Shown here piece by piece: positions 19,354 through 28,500 of a stretch of DNA of 64,000 nucleotides. The position numbers were made by a program, and so were the translations under genes. Positions within the stretch are counted from its first letter, which is position 1. Every line of letters starts with the position of its first letter. The DNA is from JANQRX01 sp963663975 (lineage in GTDB: Bacteria > Pseudomonadota > Alphaproteobacteria > Rhizobiales > Kaistiaceae): NCBI GenBank assembly GCA_963663975.2, contig CAXXRA010000006.1:445909-509908 (forward strand), read 5' to 3'. Under the pieces are notes generated by a model that saw only the letters and a list, made by a program, of their open reading frames with translations, did no database searches and was not told the origin of the DNA.

Positions 19354-20983
19354 TCAGCGGTGCTCTTCGACGCTGGTCGCGATGAGCTCCCGGTTGAACA
19401 GGGCCAGCGCTTCGATCTGCCGTGCCCAGCCGATGATTTTGGCAGGGTCCTCGTCAACCACCGCGATGCGTTCGTCGCCATGGCTGTCGAAAAGACGCAG
19501 CGCAGTCTCCAGGGTGTCGCGCGAACTGAGCACCGGCGATTCATCCGAGGGATCGCGGGCGCTCGCTTCGCCGTCGGCCACCTCGTCCATGAAATCGGCT
19601 ACCCGTTTGGTGCGGACCAGCAATTTGTGGGGCCCTTCCTGCAAAACCACGCCGCGGGCTTCGAGCTGGGCGTGAAACCAGGACCGTCCCAGCACCGCCA
19701 GGGTCAGGCCGTTGGCGATCGAAACCGTCAACAGCAGCGCCAGGCTGAGTGCGAAACCGCCGGTCAGTTCAAACACCATGACGCTGGTGGAAATCGGCGC
19801 GCCGAGAACCGCAGCGGCGACCGCACCCATACCCAGCATGGCGTAAAGACCCTCGCTGGACGCCATGTCGGGAAACGCCGATGCCGCGATCAGGCCGAAC
19901 GATCCGCCGGCCATCGCGCCCAGATACAGGGCTGGCGCAATGACCCCGCCGCCGAAGCGCGAGGCCAGCGTGATCGCCGTCGCGGCGGTTTTTGCGACCA
20001 GCAACATCAGCATCAGAAGCACCGGAAGCTGATGCTTGAGGGCCTCGTCGGTGGCCTGATAGCCGACACCCAGGACATCGGGAAAGGCCAGCGCGATGAC
20101 GCCGACCATGAGCCCGCCGACCACAGGACGGGCGATCAGCGGGATCGGCGTGCCTCGCGCCACCCGGTCGGTGATCGCCAGCGAGACCTGGAATATCACC
20201 GCCACGGCCGCGGCGACCACGCCGAGCAGTATGAAGGCCGGCACTTCGAGCAGCGATGTGATCTGATAGTCGGGAACGGTGAAGGCAGCCACGTCGCCGA
20301 ACCAGATCCGCGAGACGATGGTGGCCGACACCGAGGCCATCACCAGGGGCGCGAAACTGGTGATGGCGAAATGGGCCAGAATGGCCTCCTGGGCGAACAA
20401 GACGCCGGCGATCGGGGCGTTGAACGAGGCCGAAACCGCGCCGGCAACCCCGCACGCCAAAAGGGTGCGCCGTGCCTGATCAGACAGCCGCAGGCGGACG
20501 CAGACCGCGGCAGCCAGGGTCGCGCCGAGATGTGCGATCGGCCCTTCGCGACCGGCGCTGGCACCGGAGCCGAGTGAAATCGCCGTTGCTGCGGCGCTCG
20601 CCAGACCCTGACGCAGTCCCAAGGCCGCGGGCCGAGGCGGTGCGGGCCTCGATGACATCGGCAAGCGAGCCGGTCCGCCGGGCCGTCAGCACGTAGCGCA
20701 GCAACAGACCAACCACCAGGCCGCCGGCGGCCGGCGCCAGGACGATGACCCACCATGGCTGCTCAGCCGCCGCCGAGGTGACGTTCTCACTCATGTCGCG
20801 CAGCCAGGACCACTGAACCAGCCCGATGGCCAGTCGGAAGAGCACCGCGGCCCCGCCGACACCGAGACCGACCATCGGCGCCAGCAGCCAGATGACCGGC
20901 TGGCGGGTGCGAAGGAAAAGCTCGAGATTGGGCCCTATCGATCGACGGGCGTTGGCGATCAGCTCAAGGTAGTGCGGGACCAT
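19354..20983 (-). pseudogene. ClC-family chloride channel or antiporter with one frameshift
   Basis: A ClC-type anion channel or H+/Cl- exchanger of the inner membrane, split over two frames. The upstream frame (starting at 20983, MVPHYLELIANARRS) runs to about 20640 and contains the N-terminal helices and LLRYVLTARRTGSLADVIEA. The downstream frame carries the selectivity motifs GSGASAGREGPIAHLGA, ASFNAPIAGVLFAQE and FGGGVIAPALYLGA, plus a C-terminal CBS-like segment (DSHGDERIAVVDEDPAKIIG). One base change in the GGCCCGCGGCC tract near 20630-20645 would restore about 543 residues. It is either a true frameshift or a sequence error. Confidence 0.85.
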
Positions 20984-21017
20984 GTCGGGGCCGTTGTACG
21001 GCCGGCCGCGAGTCGCC

Positions 21018-21956
21018 TCAAGCTCGGTTGCGTGTGAGCCTGAGCTTCAACATCGCCATCGGTCGGCCGTCGAGCACCGCCAACCCCAGGCCGATGGCAG
21101 CCATGCCGACGACGTGATTGAACGCCAGTCGCTCGCCCAACAGGCTCGTGCCGAGAATAATGGCGCTGACCGGGACGAGGAAGGTCACCAGCATCAGGTT
21201 CACCGATCCGGCCGTCGCAACGATTCGGTAGTAGATGATGTAGGCAACGAAGGTGGACAGAAAGGCGAGGCCGAACAGCGAGCCAAGCACGCCGGGTGAG
21301 GGCATCGCGTTGGTCCATGGCTGATCGAACACCAGCGCCAGAGGGATCATGATGGCGGCGGCCGATATCATCTGTCCGGCCGCGGCGTTGAGCGGGCGGA
21401 TACCGAGGGTCTTGAAACGGCGGGCGTAGACTGCCGACATGGCGTGACCCAGCGAGGCCACCAGCACCGCCAACTGGGCGAGCAGGTCACCCGACACGTC
21501 CGCCAGCACATCGATACCGATCATGACCACCACGCCCAGGAATCCAATGACCACGCCGGTGATGCGGGCCGGCGTCATGCGCTCGTCGGAGGTCGCGTAG
21601 TGGGCGACTAGGACGGTGAACAGCGGCGCCGTCGCGTTGAGGATGGACGCCAGCCCGCTGGCAATGTGGACCTGGCCCCATGCGATCAGCGAGAACGGGA
21701 TGACATTGTTGAGAATGCCCATCATCGCGAAGGCCAGCCACGGCGTCCAGCCCGTGGGAAGCCGCTTGCCGGTCAGCCTCAGCGCAGCGTAGAGGAGAAT
21801 CGAAGCTCCACCGACCCGCGCAGCGACGATCGACAGCGGTGGCAGCTCTTTCACCGCGACTTCGACGAAGAAGAAGGAGCCGCCCCATATCGCCGAAAGC
21901 GCAATCAAAAGGGCCCACTCGCCAGGCGTCATGGTGAGGTCGATCTTCTCGGACAT
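21018..21956 (-). CDS. EamA/DMT-family permease
   Basis: A ten-helix drug/metabolite-family transporter of the inner membrane, with two EamA repeats. The first repeat starts at LLIALSAIWGGSFFF and the second contains NLMLVTFLVPVSAIILG and LGERL. The ATG at 21956 (MSEKIDLTMTPGEW) gives 312 residues, typical for the family. An upstream in-frame extension looks non-native. The substrate cannot be predicted. It is divergent from the FAD oxidase, with about 137 bases between them for both promoters. Confidence 0.9.
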   Translation of the reverse strand: MSEKIDLTMTPGEWALLIALSAIWGGSFFFVEVAVKELPPLSIVAARVGGASILLYAALRLTGKRLPTGWTPWLAFAMMGILNNVIPFSLIAWGQVHIASGLASILNATAPLFTVLVAHYATSDERMTPARITGVVIGFLGVVVMIGIDVLADVSGDLLAQLAVLVASLGHAMSAVYARRFKTLGIRPLNAAAGQMISAAAIMIPLALVFDQPWTNAMPSPGVLGSLFGLAFLSTFVAYIIYYRIVATAGSVNLMLVTFLVPVSAIILGTSLLGERLAFNHVVGMAAIGLGLAVLDGRPMAMLKLRLTRNRA

Positions 21957-22093
21957 TTGACTCTCTCGGCTGGCGGGCGCGCAGACTAGGCCGAACCGAT
22001 CGGCGGTGCATTCCGTTTCTTGCGGGTTTTGCGTCGGTCTGGCGTTTCTTGCTACGGTAGCGATTGCGGGCGGGGGGCGGACCACGAGGCGCG

Positions 22094-22404
22094 ATGACGA
22101 CCCAGACAGGCGGAGAATCTGTGATACGCGACCAAGCCGGTATCGCCCGTGGGCTGTCGATCCTCAAGCAGCGTTTTGGGGAGCGCTACAGCGATTCCGC
22201 CGCTGTTCGCGACCAGCACGGCCATCAGACGACCTGGCTGCCGAATCAGCCGCCCGATGCCGTCGTTTTCCCCGAATCGACGGAGGAAACGGCCGATATC
22301 GTCCGCGTTTGCGCACAATGGTCGATTCCGGTCATTCCGTTTGGTGTGGGAACCTCCCTCGAGGGCCACGTCAATGCACCCTTCGGCGGGGTGTCACTGG
22401 ATTT
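22094..22404 (+). pseudogene. FAD-linked oxidase (GlcD/D-lactate dehydrogenase type), N-terminal fragment
   Basis: The first 103 codons of an FAD-binding dehydrogenase, ended by an insertion sequence. It contains PDAVVFPESTEETADIV and the FAD pyrophosphate-binding loop IPFGVGTSLEGHVNAP. At 22397-22404 the duplicated target CTGGATTT begins the element. Removing bases 22405-24401 rejoins the reading as VSLDFARMN, restoring about 471 residues. As it stands, translation runs into the element and stops at 22436-22438 after about eleven foreign residues, so the enzyme is inactive. Confidence 0.9.
22397..22404. repeat. Target-site duplication (left), CTGGATTT
   Basis: The eight bases CTGGATTT lie immediately outside the left inverted repeat of the IS1595-family element and are repeated exactly at 24394-24401. 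Eight-base duplications are usual for this family, so the ends of the element are defined to the base. Confidence 0.95.
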
Positions 22405-22448
22405 CGTGATTATCCCCTTGACGTACGTTGTGACGTAGGAGTACCGTT

Positions 22449-23333
22449 ATGCTGAAACAACTATCAGCATGGTGGAGGCGCATGGCTAACGGACTAGGAG
22501 AAGATCGAATCATCGTTCATTACGACGCTCGGGACGCTATTGATATAGAAGATTTGAGCGGCAGCCTAACGGCACTTGCCCGCCAGTACAGGAGGACTTG
22601 GCGGCTAGACGGGCGGCGCGGACCGTATTCCGATCTCCGTCTTCTGGTGACGAAGGTGGAAAGCGGGAGCATTGTGTATGAGATTGCGGCAGGACTGATC
22701 ATTCTTCGCCAAGTGTATTCGGCTGCGGACTACATCTTGGTGTTTGATGGGCTGGTCAAAAGGATAGGCCAGATTTTGAACCATTACGCGAAAGGAGAGG
22801 AACGCCCGGACGATTTAAACACCAGCGACGCTAGAGACATACGAGACCTCATCCGTCCATTGACAGGGCGCAACGGCGCCTCACTTCACATAAAGAGAGC
22901 GCGCATCCGGAAGACAACCCCAGAATGTGAAATTCTCGGCGAATACGAGTTTGACGGATCTGAAATCCAGAAAGCGGAAGAGGCGATCGCGGCGGAGCTG
23001 GAGGGGAAGAAGAAAAAGACAACGAGCACGCATAGAAACGCCTTTATGTACTGGCACCAAACCAACAGAGATGAGGGAAAAGATAGTGATAGGACGGGAG
23101 ATTTAGCTGTTGTTCCAAGCATATCTCATGAGCCCCTTCCAGCTTTGTTCCCCTCAGAAACGGCCTCTTTGAAGCGCGAAATGATGGAAACGAGGGAGAA
23201 TCCCTTCAATTTGGGCTTCTTCGTTGACGTGAACGCCAAATACGTTGATGGCGAGGCCACGGCATACGGACTGCTCGCTTTGCATAGAACCATTCCGCTT
23301 GGAGACACAGAGAGAGACGATGGCGATAGGTAG
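22449..23333 (+). CDS. Passenger protein of the IS1595-family element, function unknown
   Basis: I do not recognise this 294-residue protein. It has an N-terminal basic start (MLKQLSAWWRRM), an alpha/beta-looking first half (RIIVHYDARDAIDIEDLSGS) and a hydrophobic stretch (SIVYEIAAGLIILRQVYSAADYILV) that could be a membrane or buried helix. A charged middle follows (GKKKKTTSTHR), and the C-terminus contains NLGFFVDVNAKYVDGEATAYGLLALHRTIP. Codon use is less GC-biased than in host genes. The ATG at 22482 (MANGLGEDRI) is an alternative start. It lies entirely inside the element and overlaps the next small gene by 14 bases. Confidence 0.75.
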   Translation: MLKQLSAWWRRMANGLGEDRIIVHYDARDAIDIEDLSGSLTALARQYRRTWRLDGRRGPYSDLRLLVTKVESGSIVYEIAAGLIILRQVYSAADYILVFDGLVKRIGQILNHYAKGEERPDDLNTSDARDIRDLIRPLTGRNGASLHIKRARIRKTTPECEILGEYEFDGSEIQKAEEAIAAELEGKKKKTTSTHRNAFMYWHQTNRDEGKDSDRTGDLAVVPSISHEPLPALFPSETASLKREMMETRENPFNLGFFVDVNAKYVDGEATAYGLLALHRTIPLGDTERDDGDR

Positions 23334-23643
23334 ATATTTGAGCCTGGAGGAAGCCCGCACCGCTAGGAAGCTTGTCCGGTTCGCCAAAGAGCACCCCAGC
23401 GAAGGCGATGCCGATAAATTTTCAACCCTTCTCAAAGCAATGTCAGGAGGGCGGCGGCCTGACTCCATTCGACGGGTTAGAAGGCGGCCAGCAACCGATC
23501 GAACATCCGATCAGGAGTCTTCCGCATGTTGTAGCGATACTCAAATTCCTTCACGTAATTCTGAAGGTGCTTCCGGGAAACGTGAACGTGCGTCCCACGG
23601 ATCGACAGCTTCAACCGCGCCCAAAACCCCTCGATCCCGTTAA
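23320..23643 (+). CDS. Small second passenger protein
   Basis: It starts at ATG 23320 inside the end of the first passenger, in a different frame, suggesting coupled translation. The first 55 residues look like a real protein (MAIGRYLSLEEARTARKLV, then RFAKEHPSEGDADKF, then STLLKAMSGG). After about residue 53 the reading runs antisense over the 3' end of the transposase gene and becomes low-complexity Ser/Arg/Thr. The useful part is probably a short helical protein whose stop happens to fall within the transposase region. Function unknown. Confidence 0.5.
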   Translation: MAIGRYLSLEEARTARKLVRFAKEHPSEGDADKFSTLLKAMSGGRRPDSIRRVRRRPATDRTSDQESSACCSDTQIPSRNSEGASGKRERASHGSTASTAPKTPRSR

Positions 23644-24331
23644 CGTGGCAATCGCCATCAACATACTGGCCCGCCCCATGGTTCACCGTCTCATGCTCAA
23701 AACCGGCCTTGTCCAGCCCGTTGTAGGACGCCAACTCGTCGCTGTTGACCGTGCTGCCCTTCTCGACGTTCTCTTTGATGATCGTATGCAGCGTCTTTTT
23801 GCGAACGTTCGGGACAACCTTCGCCATCACATCGCCGTCACGTTCCAGCATCCCGAACACAACCGTCTTGCCCGGAGCTCCGCGCCCGCGCTTGCCGCCC
23901 GAGCGCTTCCCGCCCACGTAGGTCTCGTCAACCTCGACGGTCCCGACCAACTGCCACTCGCCGTCCGTATCGGCCATGTGCTTGCGGATCAAGTGGCCCA
24001 TGCGCCATGCGGTCTTGTACGTCACGCCAAGCTGGCGCTGGAGTTCCTTCGCCGCTACGCCATGCCGAGTCGTGGTGAACAGATACATGGCATAGAACCA
24101 CTTCTGAAGCGGCGTGCGGCTCTTTGCGAATGGTGTCCCAACCATCGGATGAATGTGGTGGCCGCAGCGCGGGCACGAGTAGGCCGGCTCTTTGCGAAGG
24201 CGGTAAAACTTGCCAACCTTCCCGCATTTCTCGCACTCGACCTCATCCCCAAACCGGACGTTCCAAAGATGCTCCAAGCAGGCATCGTCTGTCGGGAACT
24301 GGCGGAAGAAGTCGGTAACGGTGAGTGTCAT
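23477..24331 (-). CDS. IS1595-family transposase (zinc ribbon, ISXO2-like DDE domain)
   Basis: A transposase of about 284 residues. The N-terminal zinc ribbon has Cys pairs in VECEKCGKVG and SCPRCGHHIHP. A helix-turn-helix-like segment follows (VAAKELQRQLGVTYKTAWRM). The ISXO2-like catalytic domain has the first Asp in VEVDETYVGGK, a second near TVNSDELASYNG and a C-terminal acidic residue in GIEGFWARLKLSIRGTH. I chose ATG 24331, seven bases after AGGAGG. It appears intact. Confidence 0.93.
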   Translation of the reverse strand: MTLTVTDFFRQFPTDDACLEHLWNVRFGDEVECEKCGKVGKFYRLRKEPAYSCPRCGHHIHPMVGTPFAKSRTPLQKWFYAMYLFTTTRHGVAAKELQRQLGVTYKTAWRMGHLIRKHMADTDGEWQLVGTVEVDETYVGGKRSGGKRGRGAPGKTVVFGMLERDGDVMAKVVPNVRKKTLHTIIKENVEKGSTVNSDELASYNGLDKAGFEHETVNHGAGQYVDGDCHVNGIEGFWARLKLSIRGTHVHVSRKHLQNYVKEFEYRYNMRKTPDRMFDRLLAAF

Positions 24332-24393
24332 GGCATTGCCTCCTGACACTCAATATAGGCATCCCATCAACGTACGTCAAGGGGATAATCACG

Positions 24394-25506
24394 CTGGATT
24401 TTGCCCGCATGAACAAAGTCCTGGCGGTGCATGTGGACGATCTCGATTGCGTCGTCCAGCCGGGCCTTACGCGCAAGAGCCTCAACATTTATCTCCGTGA
24501 CCAGGGCGTTTTCTTCCCCATCGATCCCGGTGCCGACGCGACGATGGGCGGCATGGCCGCCACGCGCGCCTCGGGCACCAATGCGGTCCGCTATGGCACA
24601 ATGCTCCACAACGTCATCAATCTGACCGCGGTGCTTTACGATGGAACCATCATCAAGACCGGCGGACGCGCCAGAAAATCTTCCGCCGGCTATGATCTGA
24701 CCCGGTTGTTTGTCGGCTCGGAGGGCACGCTTGGCGTGATCACCGAGTTGACATTGCGGCTCTACGGCGTTCCCGAGGCGATCTCGGGCGGTGTTGTTCA
24801 GTTCGAAACCGTCAAGGGAGCCTGCGAGGCGTCCGTGCTGGCGATCCAAAGCGGTATCCCGATGGCGCGGATCGAATTGCTCGATGAACTGATGGTCCGT
24901 GGCGCCAATGCCCACTCCAATATCGGGCTTGCCGAGGTCCCCACACTGTTCGTGGAGTTCCACGGCAGTCACGCCTCGGTGCGCGAGCAATCCGAACAGT
25001 TTGGCGAGATTGCGCGCCTGTTCGGCGGCGGCGATCTGGTATGGTCGGCGACCCAGGAAGAACGGGCAAAGCTGTGGCAGACGCGCCACGATATCTACTG
25101 GGCGGCTAGAAAACTGCGCCCCGGCGCCGAAGCGCACTCGACCGACGTTTGCGTGCCGATTTCGCGTCTCGCTGAGATCGTCACCGCGGCCAAAGAGGAC
25201 ATAGAAGCATCCGGTCTGGTGGCGCCCATCGTCGGTCACGTCGGGGACGGTAATTTTCACGTCTGTCTGCTGGTCGACCCGGAAAGCGACGCCGAGCTCG
25301 AAGCCGCGCACGATTTTGTCGACAGGCTCAATCAACGCGCGCTGGCGATGGACGGAACCTGCACCGGCGAGCATGGCGTCGGTCAGGGCAAGATGGCCTA
25401 TCTTCCCATGGAGCACGGCGGCGCCGTTGACGTTATGAAAGCCGTCAAGGAAGCGATCGACCCGGATGGCATTATGAACCCCGGCAAGATCTTCGGCTCC
25501 GCATGA
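24394..25506 (+). pseudogene. FAD-linked oxidase (GlcD/D-lactate dehydrogenase type), C-terminal fragment
   Basis: The rest of the interrupted dehydrogenase, beginning at the duplicated CTGGATTT. It contains FFPIDPGADATMGGMAATRA (FAD domain), YDLTRLFVGSEGTLGVITE, the substrate-domain VGHVGDGNFHVCLLVDP with metal- or substrate-binding His residues, and the terminal EHGVGQGKMAYLP and DPDGIMNPGKIF. These fit an FAD-linked D-lactate or glycolate dehydrogenase feeding electrons to the respiratory chain. An internal ATG at 24409 could be translated, but without the FAD-anchoring N-terminus the product would not be functional. Confidence 0.9.
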
Positions 25507-25534
25507 GGCGGCGCCACAACCCAAGGAGGTAGGT

Positions 25535-28500
25535 CTGAGCAGGCTCTATCTTATCCTTGGCGGCGGGCTGGTCGTCGCGCTGTTCGCGGCACTGGTCGTG
25601 CCGTGGTTCGTCGACTGGAACAACTTTCGCGATTCCTTTGAGGCCGAGGCCAGCCAGATTCTGGGCCATACGGTTGTCGTCAATGGCGGCGCTGACGCCA
25701 CTATCCTGCCGGCGCCGTCACTGACCTTCACCGACGTGGTCGTCAGCGATGCCGATGGCAATCCGATGGCCAAGGTGGAAAGGTTCGAGGTCACGATCGA
25801 GCTGATGCCGCTGCTGCAGGGCGAAATCCGGGTCATCTCGATGAAGCTCCAGCGGCCGGAAGTGACCGTCCGGGTGGCGGCAAGCGGGCAAATCAACTGG
25901 CTTGAGCGGGGCCCGGAGGCGCTGCCTCTGGACGCTGACAGGGTGATTCTGGAGACGGTTGCGATCGAGGACGGCGCACTGACTTATGTCGATGCCCGTT
26001 CGGGCGCCCAGCGGACCTTCAGCGGCGTCATGGCGACAGTGAGCGCCCGCAGCCTCTCGGGGCCGTGGAAGGTCGACGACGCCTCCTATGTCGATGACGG
26101 ACAACGGGTTCAGTTTAGCCTGGCGACCGGCCGCCGCCTGGCAGACGGGTCCATTCGCGTCACCGCGGACGTCCAGCCGCCGCAATGGCCGGTTGATCTG
26201 TCGGCCGACGGCAAGGTCGGCCACGACCCGGTGGAAGGTCTCTTCTACGAGGGAACGTTCGCCGTCCGCGAGGTCAACACAAGGGCGCAGCAGGGCATCG
26301 TCACGCCTGGCTGGCGTAGCGAAGGCGCCTTTCGCCTGAACGGCGAACGTCTGGTGATCGACAGGGCGATCTGGTCAACCGGACCGCCAGACCGGCCGCT
26401 CAGCCTGGCCGGTGCGCTGTCGGTCGATTTCGGCGAAACGCCGACGTTCTCGGCTTCCATCGAAGCCAACCAGATCGATCTCGACAGAACCCTCGGCGCG
26501 GGTCCATCGGAGCCGCTGAAGGTGCCGGTCGCGGTCGAGCGCATGGTCGCCTGGCTCAAGCAGGTGCCGCCGCCCGCCTTCCACGGCAGGGTCGCTTTCA
26601 ACGTGCCGGTCATCGTCATGGGCGGTTCGATCATCCAGGACCTCGGTTTCGCCGCTTCGATCGACGGCGAGGGACTGCAGATATCCGACCTCCGCGCCCG
26701 GCTTCCGGGCCAGGCGCGGCTGGAACTGAGCGGGCGCCTGCGGGTGGCCGAGCGCGTCGGTTTCCAGGGCGATGTGCGCCTGGTGGTGCTGCAACCTGCC
26801 ACCTTCGCCGGCTGGTGGCGCGGTCGGACGGGAAGCGAGGATGTTACAGGCCGGCTGCTGTCGGCCTTCGACCTGTCGGGGCGCGCCGATCTCAGGCCCG
26901 GCAGGATTTCGATCGACCACATGCGCACCCGGATTGGATCGGCCGAGATCACGGGGTCGTTCGAATGGGGCGAGCAGGCTGGCGGACGACGGGTCCTGGG
27001 CGCCGATCTGGATGCCGACCGCATCGATTTCGTTCAGCTCAAGGCCCTCGCCGAAATGCTGGCCGGCCGTGATCTCGATGACGCCGCCATCCTTGCCGAC
27101 GACTACCAGATACGGATTTCGGCGGACGAATTCGCGACCGAGGATCTGGTCGTTCGCGACGTGGTCGTCGATGCCGCCTACACCGGGGACGTGTTGACGG
27201 TCATTCAGCTTGCCATCGGCGACATCGGCGGAGCCAGCTACCGGGTGACATCGGGCCAGATCAAAGGGGCGACCACATCCAGCCCCAGCGGCGTTCTGGA
27301 GGGTCTGCTTCAGGCCGACAGTCTCGACGGGCTGACCCGTCTGGCCAATCGGTTGGCACCTGACAGCCTGGTGGCGAAATGGCTGACCGCGTCGGGCGCC
27401 GATCTGGTTCCTGCCGTTATCACAACCGAGATCACCGCGCCGCCGGAGATCGGTGCGAGCGGGATGCGTTTCACCATGGGCGGCGTAGCCGGGGCGACGA
27501 CGTTGGCGATCAGCGTCGATGCCAATGTCGATCCGGAAAAATGGCGCGAGGAAGAGATTCGAGTCGATCTCATCCTCGACTCGCCCGATTCGACCGCGCT
27601 CCTGAATCAGCTCGGCATCGATACCGCCGATCTTGCCGTTGATCCCGGCGGGCATATCGAAATCCAGGGTCGCGGCCGACCGGCAGAGGGCATAAGAACC
27701 ACGATCATCGCCGAAATCGCCGGCGTCATCGGTAATGTTTCCGGCTCCTTTCGGGTCGATGAGGACGGCACGCCGGCGTTTTCTGGAACCATCGGCGTAT
27801 CCTCCGACGACATCGACCCGGCCGTGGCGCTGCTCGGGCTCGCCGCGCCCGGTGCCGCGTTGGGGACCTCGCTCGAAGCCGAGGACGTGGCGATCGAGGT
27901 GCACCGGGGCCGTGTCGCGCTGCTGTGGCAGAACGCCGTGCTGGCCGACCGGCAGGTCAGCGGCGACGTCGAATGGCTGGTCGACCCCGTCCGTGGATGG
28001 CAGCTTGACGGTGCGCTCTCCGTCAGTGAGATCGATCTCGACTGGCTGACCGCGCTGGGGCTTGGTTTTGCGCCCGTTCCGACCGGAAATGCCGACGCAC
28101 CCTGGTCCAGAACGCCCTTCGCTTCGCCCGCTTTCGGCCCGATCATCGGCGCCTTGGCGGTCGAGTCGGATCATTTCTACGTTTCCGATCAGGTCGATCT
28201 GGTGAACTCCCGCTTTGACGTGCGCCTCGCCCCGCAGCGTTTGGCGATCGATCTCACCCATGGCGAGGTCGCCGGCGGCCAGGGCTCGGCAAAACTTGCC
28301 ATCCACAATGTCGGCGGCAATGCCCGCGTCGCCGGCTCCTTCGACCTGCGCGGAGCTGCGCTGGATTCCTTCATCTGGCATCGGGGCGATCGTGCGATCG
28401 CCACCGGCACGTTCGACCTCCAGGCGAATTTCGAGGCCACCGGACGTTCGCCGGCGGGGCTCGTGTCGAGCCTCACCGGCGGTGGCGCGATCTCGATCCG

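Larger units (their letters stand above)
22405..24393. mobile_element. IS1595-family insertion sequence with passenger genes (1989 bp)
   Basis: A complete element. The left terminal inverted repeat is at 22405-22430 and the right at 24368-24393. They are perfect 26-base inverted copies starting CGTGATTATCCCC. They are flanked by the 8-base duplication CTGGATTT. It carries a zinc-ribbon plus ISXO2-like transposase on the minus strand and two small genes on the plus strand that are not needed for transposition. The element has lower GC than its surroundings. The IS1595 family is known to carry passengers. Intact ends and an intact transposase suggest a recent, possibly active insertion. Confidence 0.95.

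Noticed and set aside
22064..22094. Upstream GTG start of the FAD oxidase
   Set aside because: The added residues (RAGGGPRGA) do not look native; ATG 22094 is preferred.
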